NCBI GenBank assembly: GCA_024278955.1
Contig: JAJRSE010000051.1
Location: 1 to 64,000, forward strand
DNA: 64,000 bases
Reading direction: 5' to 3'
Origin: Planctomycetota bacterium
Lineage (GTDB): Bacteria; Planctomycetota; Planctomycetia; Pirellulales; Lacipirellulaceae
In this document: positions 10,092 to 19,627 of the stretch, piece after piece
How the letters are laid out: every line of letters begins with the position of its first letter
Numbering within the stretch: the first letter of the stretch is position 1
Notes under the pieces: model-generated
Database searches by the model: none
The model's input: only the letters and a program-made list of their open reading frames with translations
What the model was told of the DNA's origin: nothing
Position numbers and translations under genes: made by a program

Positions 10092-10595
10092 TCAGATCAA
10101 ATCCAACGGCGTTTGACGTCGATGCCGTTTGCGAGAACATTCCGAACAAACGCCGGAAATAATCAGCCGGTGGCCTGTCACCCGAAATTGGTGTTCGCTG
10201 GCGACTGCTTCTCGGAGTTGCTTAAGATCGGTACTTTGAAATTCGATCAGCTTGTCGCAAATGGTGCAGTGCAAATGGTCGTGCTGAGGGTAGCCGTAGT
10301 CGTGCTCGTAAACGGCTCGGCCGCCTAATGTCATCCGCCGCAACAGCCCTGCGTCGACGAGTTCGTTGAGTGTCCGATAGACCGTCGGTCGGCTAACTTT
10401 TGCCCCTTCCGTCTGCCGCGAAAGGTTGAAAATTAGCTCCTCGGCATCAAAATGGTCGTGACGCTCAAAAACATGGTCGACCAAGATGCGTCGCTGCTGC
10501 GTAATTCGCTTGCCCTTGCTTTGCAGAAACTCCGAAAATCGTTCTTGAGGGCTACTCGAAACATGCACAGGCCCGAGAGAAAAACCGCTTGTCAT
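10092..10595 (-). CDS. Fur family transcriptional regulator
   Basis: 'KRITQQRRILVDHVFERHDHFDAEELIFNLSRQ', 'VSRPTVYRTLNELVDAGLLRRM', 'HDHLHCTICDKLIEF', 'GVCSEC'. Confidence 0.92.
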   Translation of the reverse strand: MTSGFSLGPVHVSSSPQERFSEFLQSKGKRITQQRRILVDHVFERHDHFDAEELIFNLSRQTEGAKVSRPTVYRTLNELVDAGLLRRMTLGGRAVYEHDYGYPQHDHLHCTICDKLIEFQSTDLKQLREAVASEHQFRVTGHRLIISGVCSECSRKRHRRQTPLDLI

Positions 10596-10891
10596 ATGAT
10601 CACCAGGCCTCCACTCACGAATCGGGAAGTTTCAACAACAGCCGATATCAGCCCTAATTGAGACGACTAAAAACGCTGCGTTCAAACATGAAAACCACCT
10701 AGGAAAGGCAATTCCATGAGAACCAGCACTGCGATTCCATCCTAAGCCATGAGACAGACCGTCTCAAGAGGGGCCTAGAAGGCTGAGAGGCGAAGAATCG
10801 CCTGCGATCCAATCGCTTTTCTGCAAATTTTCGGTGCGCAGCGGGAAGATACCGCGAATGGGCTCAAAAAGAGGGAGGCAAAGCGAAGAAA

Positions 10892-11164
10892 TTAGCCCAG
10901 CTCGTTGAGAAGGCCTTCTAAGGCACTATCCAGCTTGTCAGGCGTCTCGTAGGTGCCTGAGGCGATTTCGCTACGGACCCGAGCCACTAGGTCTTCCCGC
11001 ACTCCAGAAACCTCAGCAGCCGAAGCGGCAGCCTCGGCAGCAGGAGAGATATCCACTCGATCAGCGGGGCCAGCCGACGAGGGCCGACTAGCTTTGGGGG
11101 CAGAGTTTGGACCCGTATGGGGGCCTTTAATGCCTTGGGTTTGTGAAGGGCCATGAATCTGCAT
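10892..11164 (-). CDS. flgM: FlgM-like anti-sigma-28 factor
   Basis: 'DRVDISPAAEAAASA...REDLVARVRSEIASGTYETPDKLDSALEGLLNEL' matches the FlgM C-terminal pattern. Confidence 0.75.
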   Translation of the reverse strand: MQIHGPSQTQGIKGPHTGPNSAPKASRPSSAGPADRVDISPAAEAAASAAEVSGVREDLVARVRSEIASGTYETPDKLDSALEGLLNELG

Positions 11165-11950
11165 GTTGTTCTCCCCGTCGCTAACGGGCCGCTGTTTCTC
11201 GCCAAAGGAGGCCTCGACGAGATCGGCCAAGCGTTTCGGTTTTCTTGGTAGGAAGTAATGGGCTACTTGGTTAATGCGGGTTAGGACTATCTAGTCCAAA
11301 ATCGGTGCTTTTGGCTTTGGCTCTTATCGTGTGTTTCTCTACTTGTTGAATTTCGCCAAAGCAAGCACGTCGTCGTTGTCTCTCTCGGTCCATCTGCCAA
11401 TAGGTGGTGCCATCTTCCTGATGAAACATTTGACCTCGCAATCGCGAGAACATTTATCTCATCGACGACTCTGCTAGCAAACAAACACCGTTTCCTTACA
11501 AAAGCCGGTTGCCCCAGAGGCAACCTCTGTATCAAGTGTGACAGTCATGATCGAAGATTCAAGTAAGTCGGAACAACCAATGATGTCTAAACGCAACGCT
11601 CAACCGACTTTGAACTCGAATTCCAAATTCGCCATCTGTTCCAACGCCCACTTCAACGCCCGTTCCAACGATTGTATGGGCAAAGCCTCTCGCAAGGCTC
11701 GCACCGCTACGTCTGGATACGCACGGTAGGGATGGCCGGTTCGCCAGCGAGTACAAAAACACAAGCTCGTAGGCGACGGATCTCCCGCCCACTGAATCGT
11801 AGAGACCCAGCCAACATGGCGTCAATATCGATCTACGAATCGAGGAAAATGTGTTTGCTAGCATTAAATGCGAAACTTTGGCAGCCAACCGTGGTTTGAT
11901 AGAATAGTCGCATCTCCCCAGGAAAAGCCGTTTTCCCCAGGAAGCTCCTC

Positions 11951-13015
11951 ATGTACTGTCCTTCCCTCGCTTGCCGTCTGCCCCTGGCTGTCCTGCTTCT
12001 CTGGGCTACTCCGCTCACCGCTTTGAGCATTTCCCCCGACGAAATACAAGATTTATTCGCCTCGCTGGACACCAACCAGGATGGGCAACTTAGTAAGTAC
12101 GATATCGACCCCGACCACGCTCGGCTGTTCGCCCGCCTGCTACGCACCTCCGACCTCGATCGCGATGACCAACTTTCTGCTGCCGAGTTTGCCAGCGGCC
12201 TCCAACCCAGGCGTCTCGATAAACCTCTGCCAGAAAAGCAGGGCAGCAAGCTCCCCGGCGGCAATGCCCTCTTGCTGCTACTCGTCCGCATGGATGCCAA
12301 TAGCGACCTAACTCTACAAGCGGACGAAATCTCCGAGGAGCTTCGTGGTCTCTTCAATCAAATTGAAGCAAAGCTAGGGGGTAAGCAAGACGGAATAATC
12401 ACCCGCCGCGAAATCACTCGGGTGGCCCCGCGGCTAAGCCAAGCAGCACTCCAATTCACCAAAAAAAACAACATGGATGTCGAGCTGGAAATCGCACTCC
12501 TATCCGAAAAAAAATGGGCCTTGGTCCAGCGCATGGACGGGCCCAGTCGCCCAACGGAAATGCTCTCCAGCCCAAAACAAGCTCAAGAGATCTTTAACAA
12601 CCTTGATGCTAACAGCGACGGGCAGATCACCTCTGAAGAAGTACCTCCTCCGTTTGCCGACCGCTTCGAGCAAGTGCTCTTCCGGAGCGATAAGAATCGC
12701 GATGGAAAGCTGAGCAAGAAAGAACTTTTGGCCTTCTCTCGACGCATGGCAGCTTACGAAAAGCAACGACCTCCCCAAGCAGAAATCGATCGTCGGCTTG
12801 AGGGCCTTTTCAAACAGTTCGACCGCAACAACGACCAGCTCCTCAGCCGCAAAGAAGCTCCTGAGAAATTGGCAGCTCGCTTTGATCGCATCGATGCCGA
12901 CTCCAACGGCACGCTCGACCGCCAAGAGCTTTCGCGAGCAGTAGGACTACTTAATCAGATGCGGAAACCCGAAGGCAATCGCCCCAAGAAAAAGCGGTCT
13001 CGCAAGAAACAATAA
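11951..13015 (+). CDS. Secreted EF-hand protein
   Basis: Signal peptide plus about seven EF-hand-like loops (DTNQDGQLSKYD, DLDRDDQLSAAE, DANSDLTLQADE, DANSDGQITSEE, DKNRDGKLSKKE, DRNNDQLLSRKE, DADSNGTLDRQE). Confidence 0.88.
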   Translation: MYCPSLACRLPLAVLLLWATPLTALSISPDEIQDLFASLDTNQDGQLSKYDIDPDHARLFARLLRTSDLDRDDQLSAAEFASGLQPRRLDKPLPEKQGSKLPGGNALLLLLVRMDANSDLTLQADEISEELRGLFNQIEAKLGGKQDGIITRREITRVAPRLSQAALQFTKKNNMDVELEIALLSEKKWALVQRMDGPSRPTEMLSSPKQAQEIFNNLDANSDGQITSEEVPPPFADRFEQVLFRSDKNRDGKLSKKELLAFSRRMAAYEKQRPPQAEIDRRLEGLFKQFDRNNDQLLSRKEAPEKLAARFDRIDADSNGTLDRQELSRAVGLLNQMRKPEGNRPKKKRSRKKQ

Positions 13016-13234
13016 TTCTCAGAAAAATTCTGTGTTTGCCTCTTTTCTCGCGAACTAGACACGAAATAATTGTCTGTCGATGGTTGCTAATGGGTTCGCA
13101 AATATTTCCGTCGCATTCGTGACGAACTCCGAACCCTACGAACGTGTCTTGCGTAATAGTGATCATTGATGCGACCCTCACCCCGTCTCTTCTTTTCCGT
13201 GGGTCGCGACGGAAGACACGAGGAGGAATCTATC

Positions 13235-13438
13235 ATGGCTGCACCAAAACTTCCCGTCCCGGCGAGTCCGAATTGTGATTTGCCACCCGTGAGCATTGAT
13301 GGCCACGCTTTGTTTGAATTCAGCATGAGACTGAACCGCGCGCTCAAACGATTCGAGCGACGATTCGGCGCAAAAGAGCTTCAGCCGGTTCCCGTTTCAC
13401 GACAAATGTGGAAACAACAGCCGCGAAAGCCTCGCTAG
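13235..13438 (+). CDS. Small hypothetical protein (67 aa)
   Basis: In-frame ATG at 13235 preceded by GAGGAGG Shine-Dalgarno; basic, proline-rich. Confidence 0.55.
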   Translation: MAAPKLPVPASPNCDLPPVSIDGHALFEFSMRLNRALKRFERRFGAKELQPVPVSRQMWKQQPRKPR

Positions 13439-13458
13439 GATTTGGCTTTCGCCCCATT

Positions 13459-13558
13459 CAGACCCCAGGGGCAACCGAGCCCAGAGGTCGCGTTGGCCTC
13501 TGGGTCTTGGCCTCTGGGTCTGGGGCTCTGGGTCTGGGGCTCTGGTTGTCGGGGGCAA
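13459..13558. repeat. Heptad-periodic (7-nt) hairpin upstream of ispH
   Basis: cctctgg|gtcttgg|cctctgg|gtctggg|gctctgg|gtctggg|gctctgg with complementary gagcccagaggtc arm. Confidence 0.85.
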
Positions 13559-13631
13559 CGCCTGACGGTTATCATACGGCAAGAGATTCGTTCAACTATG
13601 CTCTTAACCGCGTGACACCGGAAGCGTTCCT

Positions 13632-14558
13632 ATGCAAGTCTTACTAGCCAGCCCCCGCGGCTTCTGCGCGGGCGTCAATATGGCGATCGAAGCTTTGGAA
13701 CTGGCCCTTCGGTCGTTGCCAACGCCGATCTACGTCTATCACGAAATTGTTCACAACAAACACGTCGTCCACCATTTTCGCGATCAGGGGGTTATCTTTG
13801 TTGAAGAGTTGTCCGAAGTACCCAAGGGTTCGACTCTGCTGTTCTCCGCCCATGGCGTCTCGCCAGAAATTCGCCAGCTGGCTTCCGAGCGTAATCTTCG
13901 CGCCATCGACGCCACCTGCCCGCTCGTGACCAAAGTACACCTCGAAGCTATCAAATACGCGAACCAAGGGTTTACCATCTTTCTGATCGGCCACGAAGGC
14001 CATGACGAAGTGATCGGCACCATGGGCGAAGCACCCGAAGCAATCGTCCTGGTCGAAACGCCCGAAGACGTCGACCGGCTTGAGGTTGCCGCCGAAGATC
14101 AGGTCGCATACCTAACGCAAACCACGCTTAGCGTCGACGACGCCAACCGCATTATCGAGCGGCTAAAAAAGCGATTCCCCAAGATCACTTCTCCCCCGAA
14201 AGACGACATCTGCTACGCAACTCAAAACCGCCAAGAAGCCGTTGCCGTTTTGGCCGACGAGGCCGACCTCACCCTAGTGCTTGGCAGCCAAAATAGCTCG
14301 AACAGCCAGCGTCTCGCAGAACTCTCGCGCGAAAGTGGTGTGCCCGCCCATCTGATCGATGGCCCGCAAGATATCAACCCGGAATGGTTCAAAAACGTGA
14401 ACACCGTTTTAGTAACTGCCGGAGCAAGTGCCCCGCAGGTGGTTGTCGAAGAAGTGCTCGACCTATTGCGTTCCGACTACAACGCAACCATCGTGCCCCG
14501 CTCGCTACGCGAAGAAAACGTGTCGTTCCCGTTGCCGCGAGAACTGCGATCGGGATAG
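13632..14558 (+). CDS. ispH: 4-hydroxy-3-methylbut-2-enyl diphosphate reductase
   Basis: 'ASPRGFCAGVNMAIEALE', 'HGVSPEIRQLA', 'IDATCPLVTKVH', 'HEGHDEVIGTMGEAP', 'TQTTLSVDD', 'DICYATQNRQEA', 'VTAGASAPQVVVEEVL'. Confidence 0.97.
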   Translation: MQVLLASPRGFCAGVNMAIEALELALRSLPTPIYVYHEIVHNKHVVHHFRDQGVIFVEELSEVPKGSTLLFSAHGVSPEIRQLASERNLRAIDATCPLVTKVHLEAIKYANQGFTIFLIGHEGHDEVIGTMGEAPEAIVLVETPEDVDRLEVAAEDQVAYLTQTTLSVDDANRIIERLKKRFPKITSPPKDDICYATQNRQEAVAVLADEADLTLVLGSQNSSNSQRLAELSRESGVPAHLIDGPQDINPEWFKNVNTVLVTAGASAPQVVVEEVLDLLRSDYNATIVPRSLREENVSFPLPRELRSG

Positions 14559-14578
14559 ATGATTAAATCGCTCAAGCT

Positions 14579-14605
14579 TTTGTCTGTGGTATAATGGTAT
14601 AATAT
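14579..14605 (+). promoter_or_regulatory. Putative -10 region with duplicated GGTATAAT
   Basis: gtggtataatggtataatatagagc immediately upstream of the small two-gene module. Confidence 0.4.
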
Positions 14606-14620
14606 AGAGCAGTAATCCAA

Positions 14621-14854
14621 ATGCCAGATCATCAGAACAAACACATCCGAGCAGCAATTAACTATGCGATCGATAATGCTTGGACATATCGTAAAGCCAG
14701 TTCTCGTGCCCACATTTGGGGAAGGTTGTTTTGCCCACTTAACGCCAGAGAAGGTTGTATCGTGGCGGTATACTCCACTCCCCGAAACCCACAAGACCAC
14801 GCCAGAGCAATACGACGTAAGGCTAACCGCTGCACACATACCCCCATTGCCTAA
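14621..14854 (+). CDS. Small HicA-like/dsRBD-fold-like protein (putative toxin of a TA-like pair)
   Basis: 'NKHIRAAINYAIDNAWTYRKASSRAHIWGRLFCPLNAREGCIVAVYSTPRNPQDHARAIRRKANRC': short basic protein with a central His, followed 20 nt later by an acidic ORF. Confidence 0.55.
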   Translation: MPDHQNKHIRAAINYAIDNAWTYRKASSRAHIWGRLFCPLNAREGCIVAVYSTPRNPQDHARAIRRKANRCTHTPIA

Positions 14855-14874
14855 TCTGCTTTTAGGATGAAGAC

Positions 14875-15129
14875 ATGACTAAGTACGAATTTAGCTTAAT
14901 CCTTGAAGGGTCTCTGGAACTCACCGAAGAAACAGCCAACAAGCTTTTCGCTTCAGGTTGCGACGATGGCTCTCCTAGCACATGCGATGGAATCTTTTCC
15001 ATCGATTTCCATCGCAAAGCAACTTCACTGGAAGAAGCAATTCGTTCGGCTATTGCAAACGTAGAATCAGCAGGCTACGAAGTGCAACGAGCAGAAATCG
15101 AAGCTAAGGACGTGCCTCAGACCGCGTAA
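14875..15129 (+). CDS. Small acidic protein, putative partner/antitoxin of the upstream ORF
   Basis: 'YEFSLILEGSLELTEETANKLFASGCDDGSPSTCDGIFSIDFHRKATSLEEAIRSAIANVESAGYEVQRAEIE'; acidic, directly downstream. Confidence 0.6.
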   Translation: MTKYEFSLILEGSLELTEETANKLFASGCDDGSPSTCDGIFSIDFHRKATSLEEAIRSAIANVESAGYEVQRAEIEAKDVPQTA

Positions 15130-15170
15130 GAGCATGAAAAATTGCTGATTAAATCGAGGAAAACTATTGG

Positions 15171-17315
15171 TCACTCTTCCTCCATCCCCAAGCTCTTCCA
15201 CAAAAATGCCCAGCGGTCGGCCGCTAAGTCGATCAGCTTGGTAATGGGCGTCCCTGCTCCATGGCCAGCTCGCTTTTCGATGCGCAAAATCACCGGAGAC
15301 GTCCCTGACTGGGCGTGTTGCAGCGCTGCTCCGAACTTAAAACTGTGCATCGGCACCACGCGGTCGTCGGTGTCGGCTGTGGTCACCATCGTGGCCGGGT
15401 AGTGAACTCCCGGGCGGACATTATGGTACGGCGAATAAGCCAGTAGGGCTTTGAACTCTTCGCGATCGTCGGTTGTGCCATACTCATCTCGCCAGAAGTG
15501 CCCCGCAGTAAACTGGTTGTAACGAAGCATGTCCATCACCCCGACCGCGGGCAAGCAAGCTCCGAACAGCTCGGGTCGCTGAGTCATCACGGCTCCGACT
15601 AATAGCCCGCCGTTGCTGCCGCCCATGATTGCCAACTTATTACTAGACGTATAATTTTCTTCGATCAGCCACTCCGCCGCAGCAATAAAATCATCAAACA
15701 CGTTTTGCTTGTTCAGCTTTTTGCCCGCTTCGTGCCAAGCTTCGCCATACTCGCCGCCCCCGCGTAAGTTGGGCACCGCCAACACGCCGCCCATTTCCAT
15801 CCAGGTCGCGTAGGTGACCGAAAACCTGGGCAAAATCGAAATATTGAAGCCACCATAGGCGTAAAGCAACGTCGGACGCTTGCCATCGAGCTTCAGATCG
15901 CGAAGGTGCGAAACAATAATTGGCACGCGCGTACCATCTTTACTTTTGAAAAATGCTTGACGTACCACAAACTTTTCAGAATCGAATTTAATCTGCGGCG
16001 TCCGAATCTTTGCGCTCTTGCCTGTCCTCAAATCGTAGCGATAAATCGAGGTCGGAGTCGTGTAGCTGGTAAACGCGTAAAAAGTCTCGGTATCGTCTTC
16101 TCGCCCTCCAAATCCATGGGCCGCCCCAACTCCAGGTAGCTCCAGTTCGTTTTGCAACTCGCCATCCGAGCTGAAAACTCGAACTTGAGAAACAACATCC
16201 TTCAAATAGCTCGCCACCAGTTTGCCATCGAGAAGGCTGACCCCTTCCAGGGTCGCATCGCTAGCGGGAATCACCTCCTTCAGATGCTCTCGCCCAGGTT
16301 TTTCAGCATCCATCGCTACTACGCGTTTAGTCGGTGCGTCCAAGTCGGTTAGAAACAAAAGTTGCTTGCCAAGGTTGCCGATCAGCGAAAACTCGTTTTC
16401 AAAGTCCTCCACCAGCGGCGTCCACTCGCCATCAAGTGGCGCTGCCACGGGGCGTAGCAGCACTTGATTCTGTGGATCGGTGCTACGGCTAATCGACATC
16501 ACCAAGTACTGGTTGTCCTCCGTCCGCTGGATCCAAAAACTCCACTTAGGGTGCTCCGGTCGGCGGTAAACCAACTGGTCCTTTTCTTGCAAATCGCCCA
16601 ATTGGTGGAAGTAGCACCTCGGGTTGATCGTGAGCGACTGAAACTTCTGCCCCTCTTCTGGTTCAGGATAGCGTGTGTAAAAGAACCCCGTGCTCTCGGC
16701 ATTCCAAACGATGTTTCCCCAGCGAGTCCAAAGCAACTGATCGGCCAACCGCTCTCCCGTGTCGATATCAAGCACATGAATTGTCGACCAATCTGAACCC
16801 GATTCTTTGCGAGAATACGCCAAACGCTTCCCATCGTCGCTGATGGCAGTCGCCCCCATTGCGATCGTCCCCTCCTCTGACCAAGTGTTCGGATCGATCA
16901 GCACACGGCCCTCGCCGTCAAAACTATCCGCAACATAAAATACGGCCTGGTTCTGGAGCCCATCGTTCTTGTAGTAAAAATAACGGCCTGCAAGCTGATG
17001 TGGCACCGAATAGCGTTCGTAGTTCCAGAGCTCTGTTAAACGCAGACGAATTGCCTCGCGCTGCTCGATCCCATCAAGGTACGATCGCGTCACTTGATTT
17101 TGCGAATCAATCCAGTCAGCTACTTCCTTTGAAGTTCGAGCGTCGTCTTCTAGCCAACGGTACGGGTCGGCGACCTCAACGCCATGGTAAGTATCAATCT
17201 GATCGACACGTCGCGTTTCTGGATACTGCAATGGAGACTCCTTGGCAGAACTTGGTACCGAAGCTAACAGCGAAGCGACTAACATGATCATCGCAATAAG
17301 GTTTCGTTGAAACAC
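15171..17315 (-). CDS. Prolyl oligopeptidase family serine peptidase (S9A)
   Basis: Signal peptide; 'DPYRWLEDDAR', 'GGFNISILPRFS', 'VPNLRGGGEYGEAWHEAG', 'LAIMGGSNGGLLVGAVMTQRPELF', C-term 'RAGHGAG'. Confidence 0.95.
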   Translation of the reverse strand: MFQRNLIAMIMLVASLLASVPSSAKESPLQYPETRRVDQIDTYHGVEVADPYRWLEDDARTSKEVADWIDSQNQVTRSYLDGIEQREAIRLRLTELWNYERYSVPHQLAGRYFYYKNDGLQNQAVFYVADSFDGEGRVLIDPNTWSEEGTIAMGATAISDDGKRLAYSRKESGSDWSTIHVLDIDTGERLADQLLWTRWGNIVWNAESTGFFYTRYPEPEEGQKFQSLTINPRCYFHQLGDLQEKDQLVYRRPEHPKWSFWIQRTEDNQYLVMSISRSTDPQNQVLLRPVAAPLDGEWTPLVEDFENEFSLIGNLGKQLLFLTDLDAPTKRVVAMDAEKPGREHLKEVIPASDATLEGVSLLDGKLVASYLKDVVSQVRVFSSDGELQNELELPGVGAAHGFGGREDDTETFYAFTSYTTPTSIYRYDLRTGKSAKIRTPQIKFDSEKFVVRQAFFKSKDGTRVPIIVSHLRDLKLDGKRPTLLYAYGGFNISILPRFSVTYATWMEMGGVLAVPNLRGGGEYGEAWHEAGKKLNKQNVFDDFIAAAEWLIEENYTSSNKLAIMGGSNGGLLVGAVMTQRPELFGACLPAVGVMDMLRYNQFTAGHFWRDEYGTTDDREEFKALLAYSPYHNVRPGVHYPATMVTTADTDDRVVPMHSFKFGAALQHAQSGTSPVILRIEKRAGHGAGTPITKLIDLAADRWAFLWKSLGMEEE

Positions 17316-17352
17316 TGGAACTCCTTTTTAGACAAACGGTCGCCGCGCGTAG

Positions 17353-17380
17353 GCCGGAACAAGCGAAGCGAAGTTCCGGC
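17353..17380. repeat. REP-like hairpin gccggaac-aagcgaagcgaa-gttccggc
   Basis: Perfect 8-bp stem between two minus-strand genes. Confidence 0.6.
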
Positions 17381-17401
17381 ATTTGAAATCTCGACCTAAA
17401 A

Positions 17402-18304
17402 CTACTTATCGCCGCGTACCGCACTCGAAGCGTTCGAGCAAATCGCTCCGTACTGAAAACAAGTGTAGCAAGCCCCATGCTTCAAATGGTAGGGCTGCGA
17501 CGCTTCGGCCAAAGAACTTCCTAGGTTCGCGTCGGGCGATTCTAAAAGAATCGGACAAACGTACACACCCCGATCGGTAACCACCCGCGAATGTTCGCAC
17601 ACCAGCTGGCTCGCGTCAAAGCCTTTCATCATCCGCCGAGTTACCCGCTCGCTTTCGCGATAGGCCTGGGTCCGCTCCGATTCGGCTCCCATCTGAAGCG
17701 GCGGCAGGATTTTTAGTCGAGGTCGCTCGTAGCCCGCCTGCCCAAGCATGTCGACAAACTTTCCCACGACTTGTTGCTCTTCCGCATCAGCCCAAGTGCG
17801 GGTGGCGGTGATGATTGGCAAAAAGCCATGTTCTACGAGCTTCTTCAACCCCTCAACCGCCCGCTTAAAGGTGCCTTCCCCGCGGATCGGGTCGTTGGTT
17901 TTAGGCGAAAATCCGTCGATCGACACGCGAAACTCTAAAGAATAGAGGCTCGCCTGCTCTGCCTTGCGAAGCTCTGTCAGCCACGCTTCTTTCAGAACCG
18001 TGCCGTTGGTAAGCACTGTCGCCGGACCGTAACGCAACGTCTCGACGAGTATCGCGACCATCTCGCGATTAAGAAACGGCTCGCCCCCGGTGAAATAGTA
18101 TTCCTTCACTCCCATCGCGACCGACTCAACAAGCCGTCGCTTGACTTCTTCGAGCGACAAATACCCAAAGGAATCGTTTTTCGGGCTACAACTAATAAAA
18201 CAGTGATGGCAAGTTAAGTTGCAGAGCGTCCCCGAGACTTGGAACCAAAGGTGATCTAGATGGGTTAGCTCAACTACGGGCAAAAGTTCTTCGGTGGCCT
18301 TCAT
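17402..18304 (-). CDS. Radical SAM protein
   Basis: 'GTLCNLTCHHCFISC' CX3CX2C motif, 'EYYFTGGEPFLNREM', C-terminal Cys cluster 'GACYTCFQYGAICSN'. Confidence 0.9.
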   Translation of the reverse strand: MKATEELLPVVELTHLDHLWFQVSGTLCNLTCHHCFISCSPKNDSFGYLSLEEVKRRLVESVAMGVKEYYFTGGEPFLNREMVAILVETLRYGPATVLTNGTVLKEAWLTELRKAEQASLYSLEFRVSIDGFSPKTNDPIRGEGTFKRAVEGLKKLVEHGFLPIITATRTWADAEEQQVVGKFVDMLGQAGYERPRLKILPPLQMGAESERTQAYRESERVTRRMMKGFDASQLVCEHSRVVTDRGVYVCPILLESPDANLGSSLAEASQPYHLKHGACYTCFQYGAICSNASSAVRGDK

Positions 18305-19572
18305 GCTTCGACCTTTGGCATCGTGGCGTAAAGGTCGAGATCTTCTCGCTCGCCAACGATCGTAAACAAATCTCGAATCTGCTGAAAACCTATCGACAAC
18401 AAAAATTGCGAACCTCGACCGTAACTTTTACTGCCCAGAATGTAAAAATTCGGTTCGGGGTTCAACAAACTTTCTGGGCCGCACGGCGTCTGGTCAAGGC
18501 AATCGGCCGTCGCGTTCGGCGTCTTCTGAGCCAACAACTGCGCCGCCAGCTTCATCGGACCGCCGCTTGCATAACACTCGTGGACTTGAAGCTCTTCGTA
18601 GATCTGATTATCAGGCCGATAGCCTACGTTCGCAACAACACGGTCGAACGTGTAAGTTCCCGTGTGCTGCCCCTCGAACTCGACCTCAAAATCGTCACTT
18701 GCTTCACGATATCGCACGGCGGTAACACTCGTCTCGGCGAAATGCGTAACCGAGCCACTCTTCTCTTCCGCCAAGGTATTGGCCGCCTTTGCCAGTTGAT
18801 CTCGGCTCGACAAGCGGTCTCCCTCGATACGACCAATAGGAGCACGATCGCCCGGCTGGCGTGTTACCCAAGTGACTTGGGTCGACGACTCGCCAGAGAG
18901 ACGGCTTAGCTGAGTGGCGACTGTCGCAGCCGAATAACCGGCCCCAACAATCAACGTGTGTCGGCCCTCGTACGCATCTCGCTCACTTCCCAGTACGTCT
19001 GGGATGCCATACTCAATATGCCCAGCGGCAGACCTTTCTCCTAATGCCGGAGTCCCCCCCTGCCCTAACCATTTGTGGTTGCCATAGGTTCCCGTGCAAT
19101 CGATCACAACATCTGCCTCAAAAACTTGCTCGTCTCCATCAGCATTTAGGCAAAGAAGATGAAACGGCGATTCGCCTCGCCGCGGGTCCTCAACGCCCTC
19201 ATGTTTAAGCCATCGCTGACGGCCAATCGAAAGCACCTGGGTACCAAATTTCAGCGTACCTGCCAGTAGATCGGTCTTAGACAACGGTTGTAAATAGCGC
19301 CGGACGTAGGCCTCGCCCGTAAGCAACTCCTCCGAGACAGGCATATCCCAGTTTGCGTCATGCGCCTGAATCGCGGCAACGCCAAGCGGCGTCGCATTCA
19401 TCGAAAAAGGAGTAAATAGCTGAACGTGCCCCCACTCGATCACATTGGCCGCCACCGACCCTGCACGATCTAAAATTTCGACCGAAAAGCCGAGGTACCG
19501 CGCATAGAGCGCCGTCTCAAGACCTATCGGCCCAGCCCCTAAGACTATAATACGAGCAGAAGTTTCAGGCAT
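18301..19572 (-). CDS. FAD/NAD(P)-binding oxidoreductase (flavin monooxygenase-like)
   Basis: 'IIVLGAGPIGLETALYARYLG' and 'TLIVGAGYSAATVATQLSRL' dinucleotide-binding motifs; 4-nt overlap with the radical SAM gene. Confidence 0.87.
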   Translation of the reverse strand: MPETSARIIVLGAGPIGLETALYARYLGFSVEILDRAGSVAANVIEWGHVQLFTPFSMNATPLGVAAIQAHDANWDMPVSEELLTGEAYVRRYLQPLSKTDLLAGTLKFGTQVLSIGRQRWLKHEGVEDPRRGESPFHLLCLNADGDEQVFEADVVIDCTGTYGNHKWLGQGGTPALGERSAAGHIEYGIPDVLGSERDAYEGRHTLIVGAGYSAATVATQLSRLSGESSTQVTWVTRQPGDRAPIGRIEGDRLSSRDQLAKAANTLAEEKSGSVTHFAETSVTAVRYREASDDFEVEFEGQHTGTYTFDRVVANVGYRPDNQIYEELQVHECYASGGPMKLAAQLLAQKTPNATADCLDQTPCGPESLLNPEPNFYILGSKSYGRGSQFLLSIGFQQIRDLFTIVGEREDLDLYATMPKVEA

Positions 19573-19627
19573 AAATTCGTTAGGTGAAGCCGCTTCGCGG
19601 CAGGAATTGAAGCTGATCGGATAAGGG

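Noticed and set aside
11538-11729. 63-aa plus-strand ORF
   Set aside because: No recognisable family; repeated 'ttccaacgccc' words suggest non-coding sequence.
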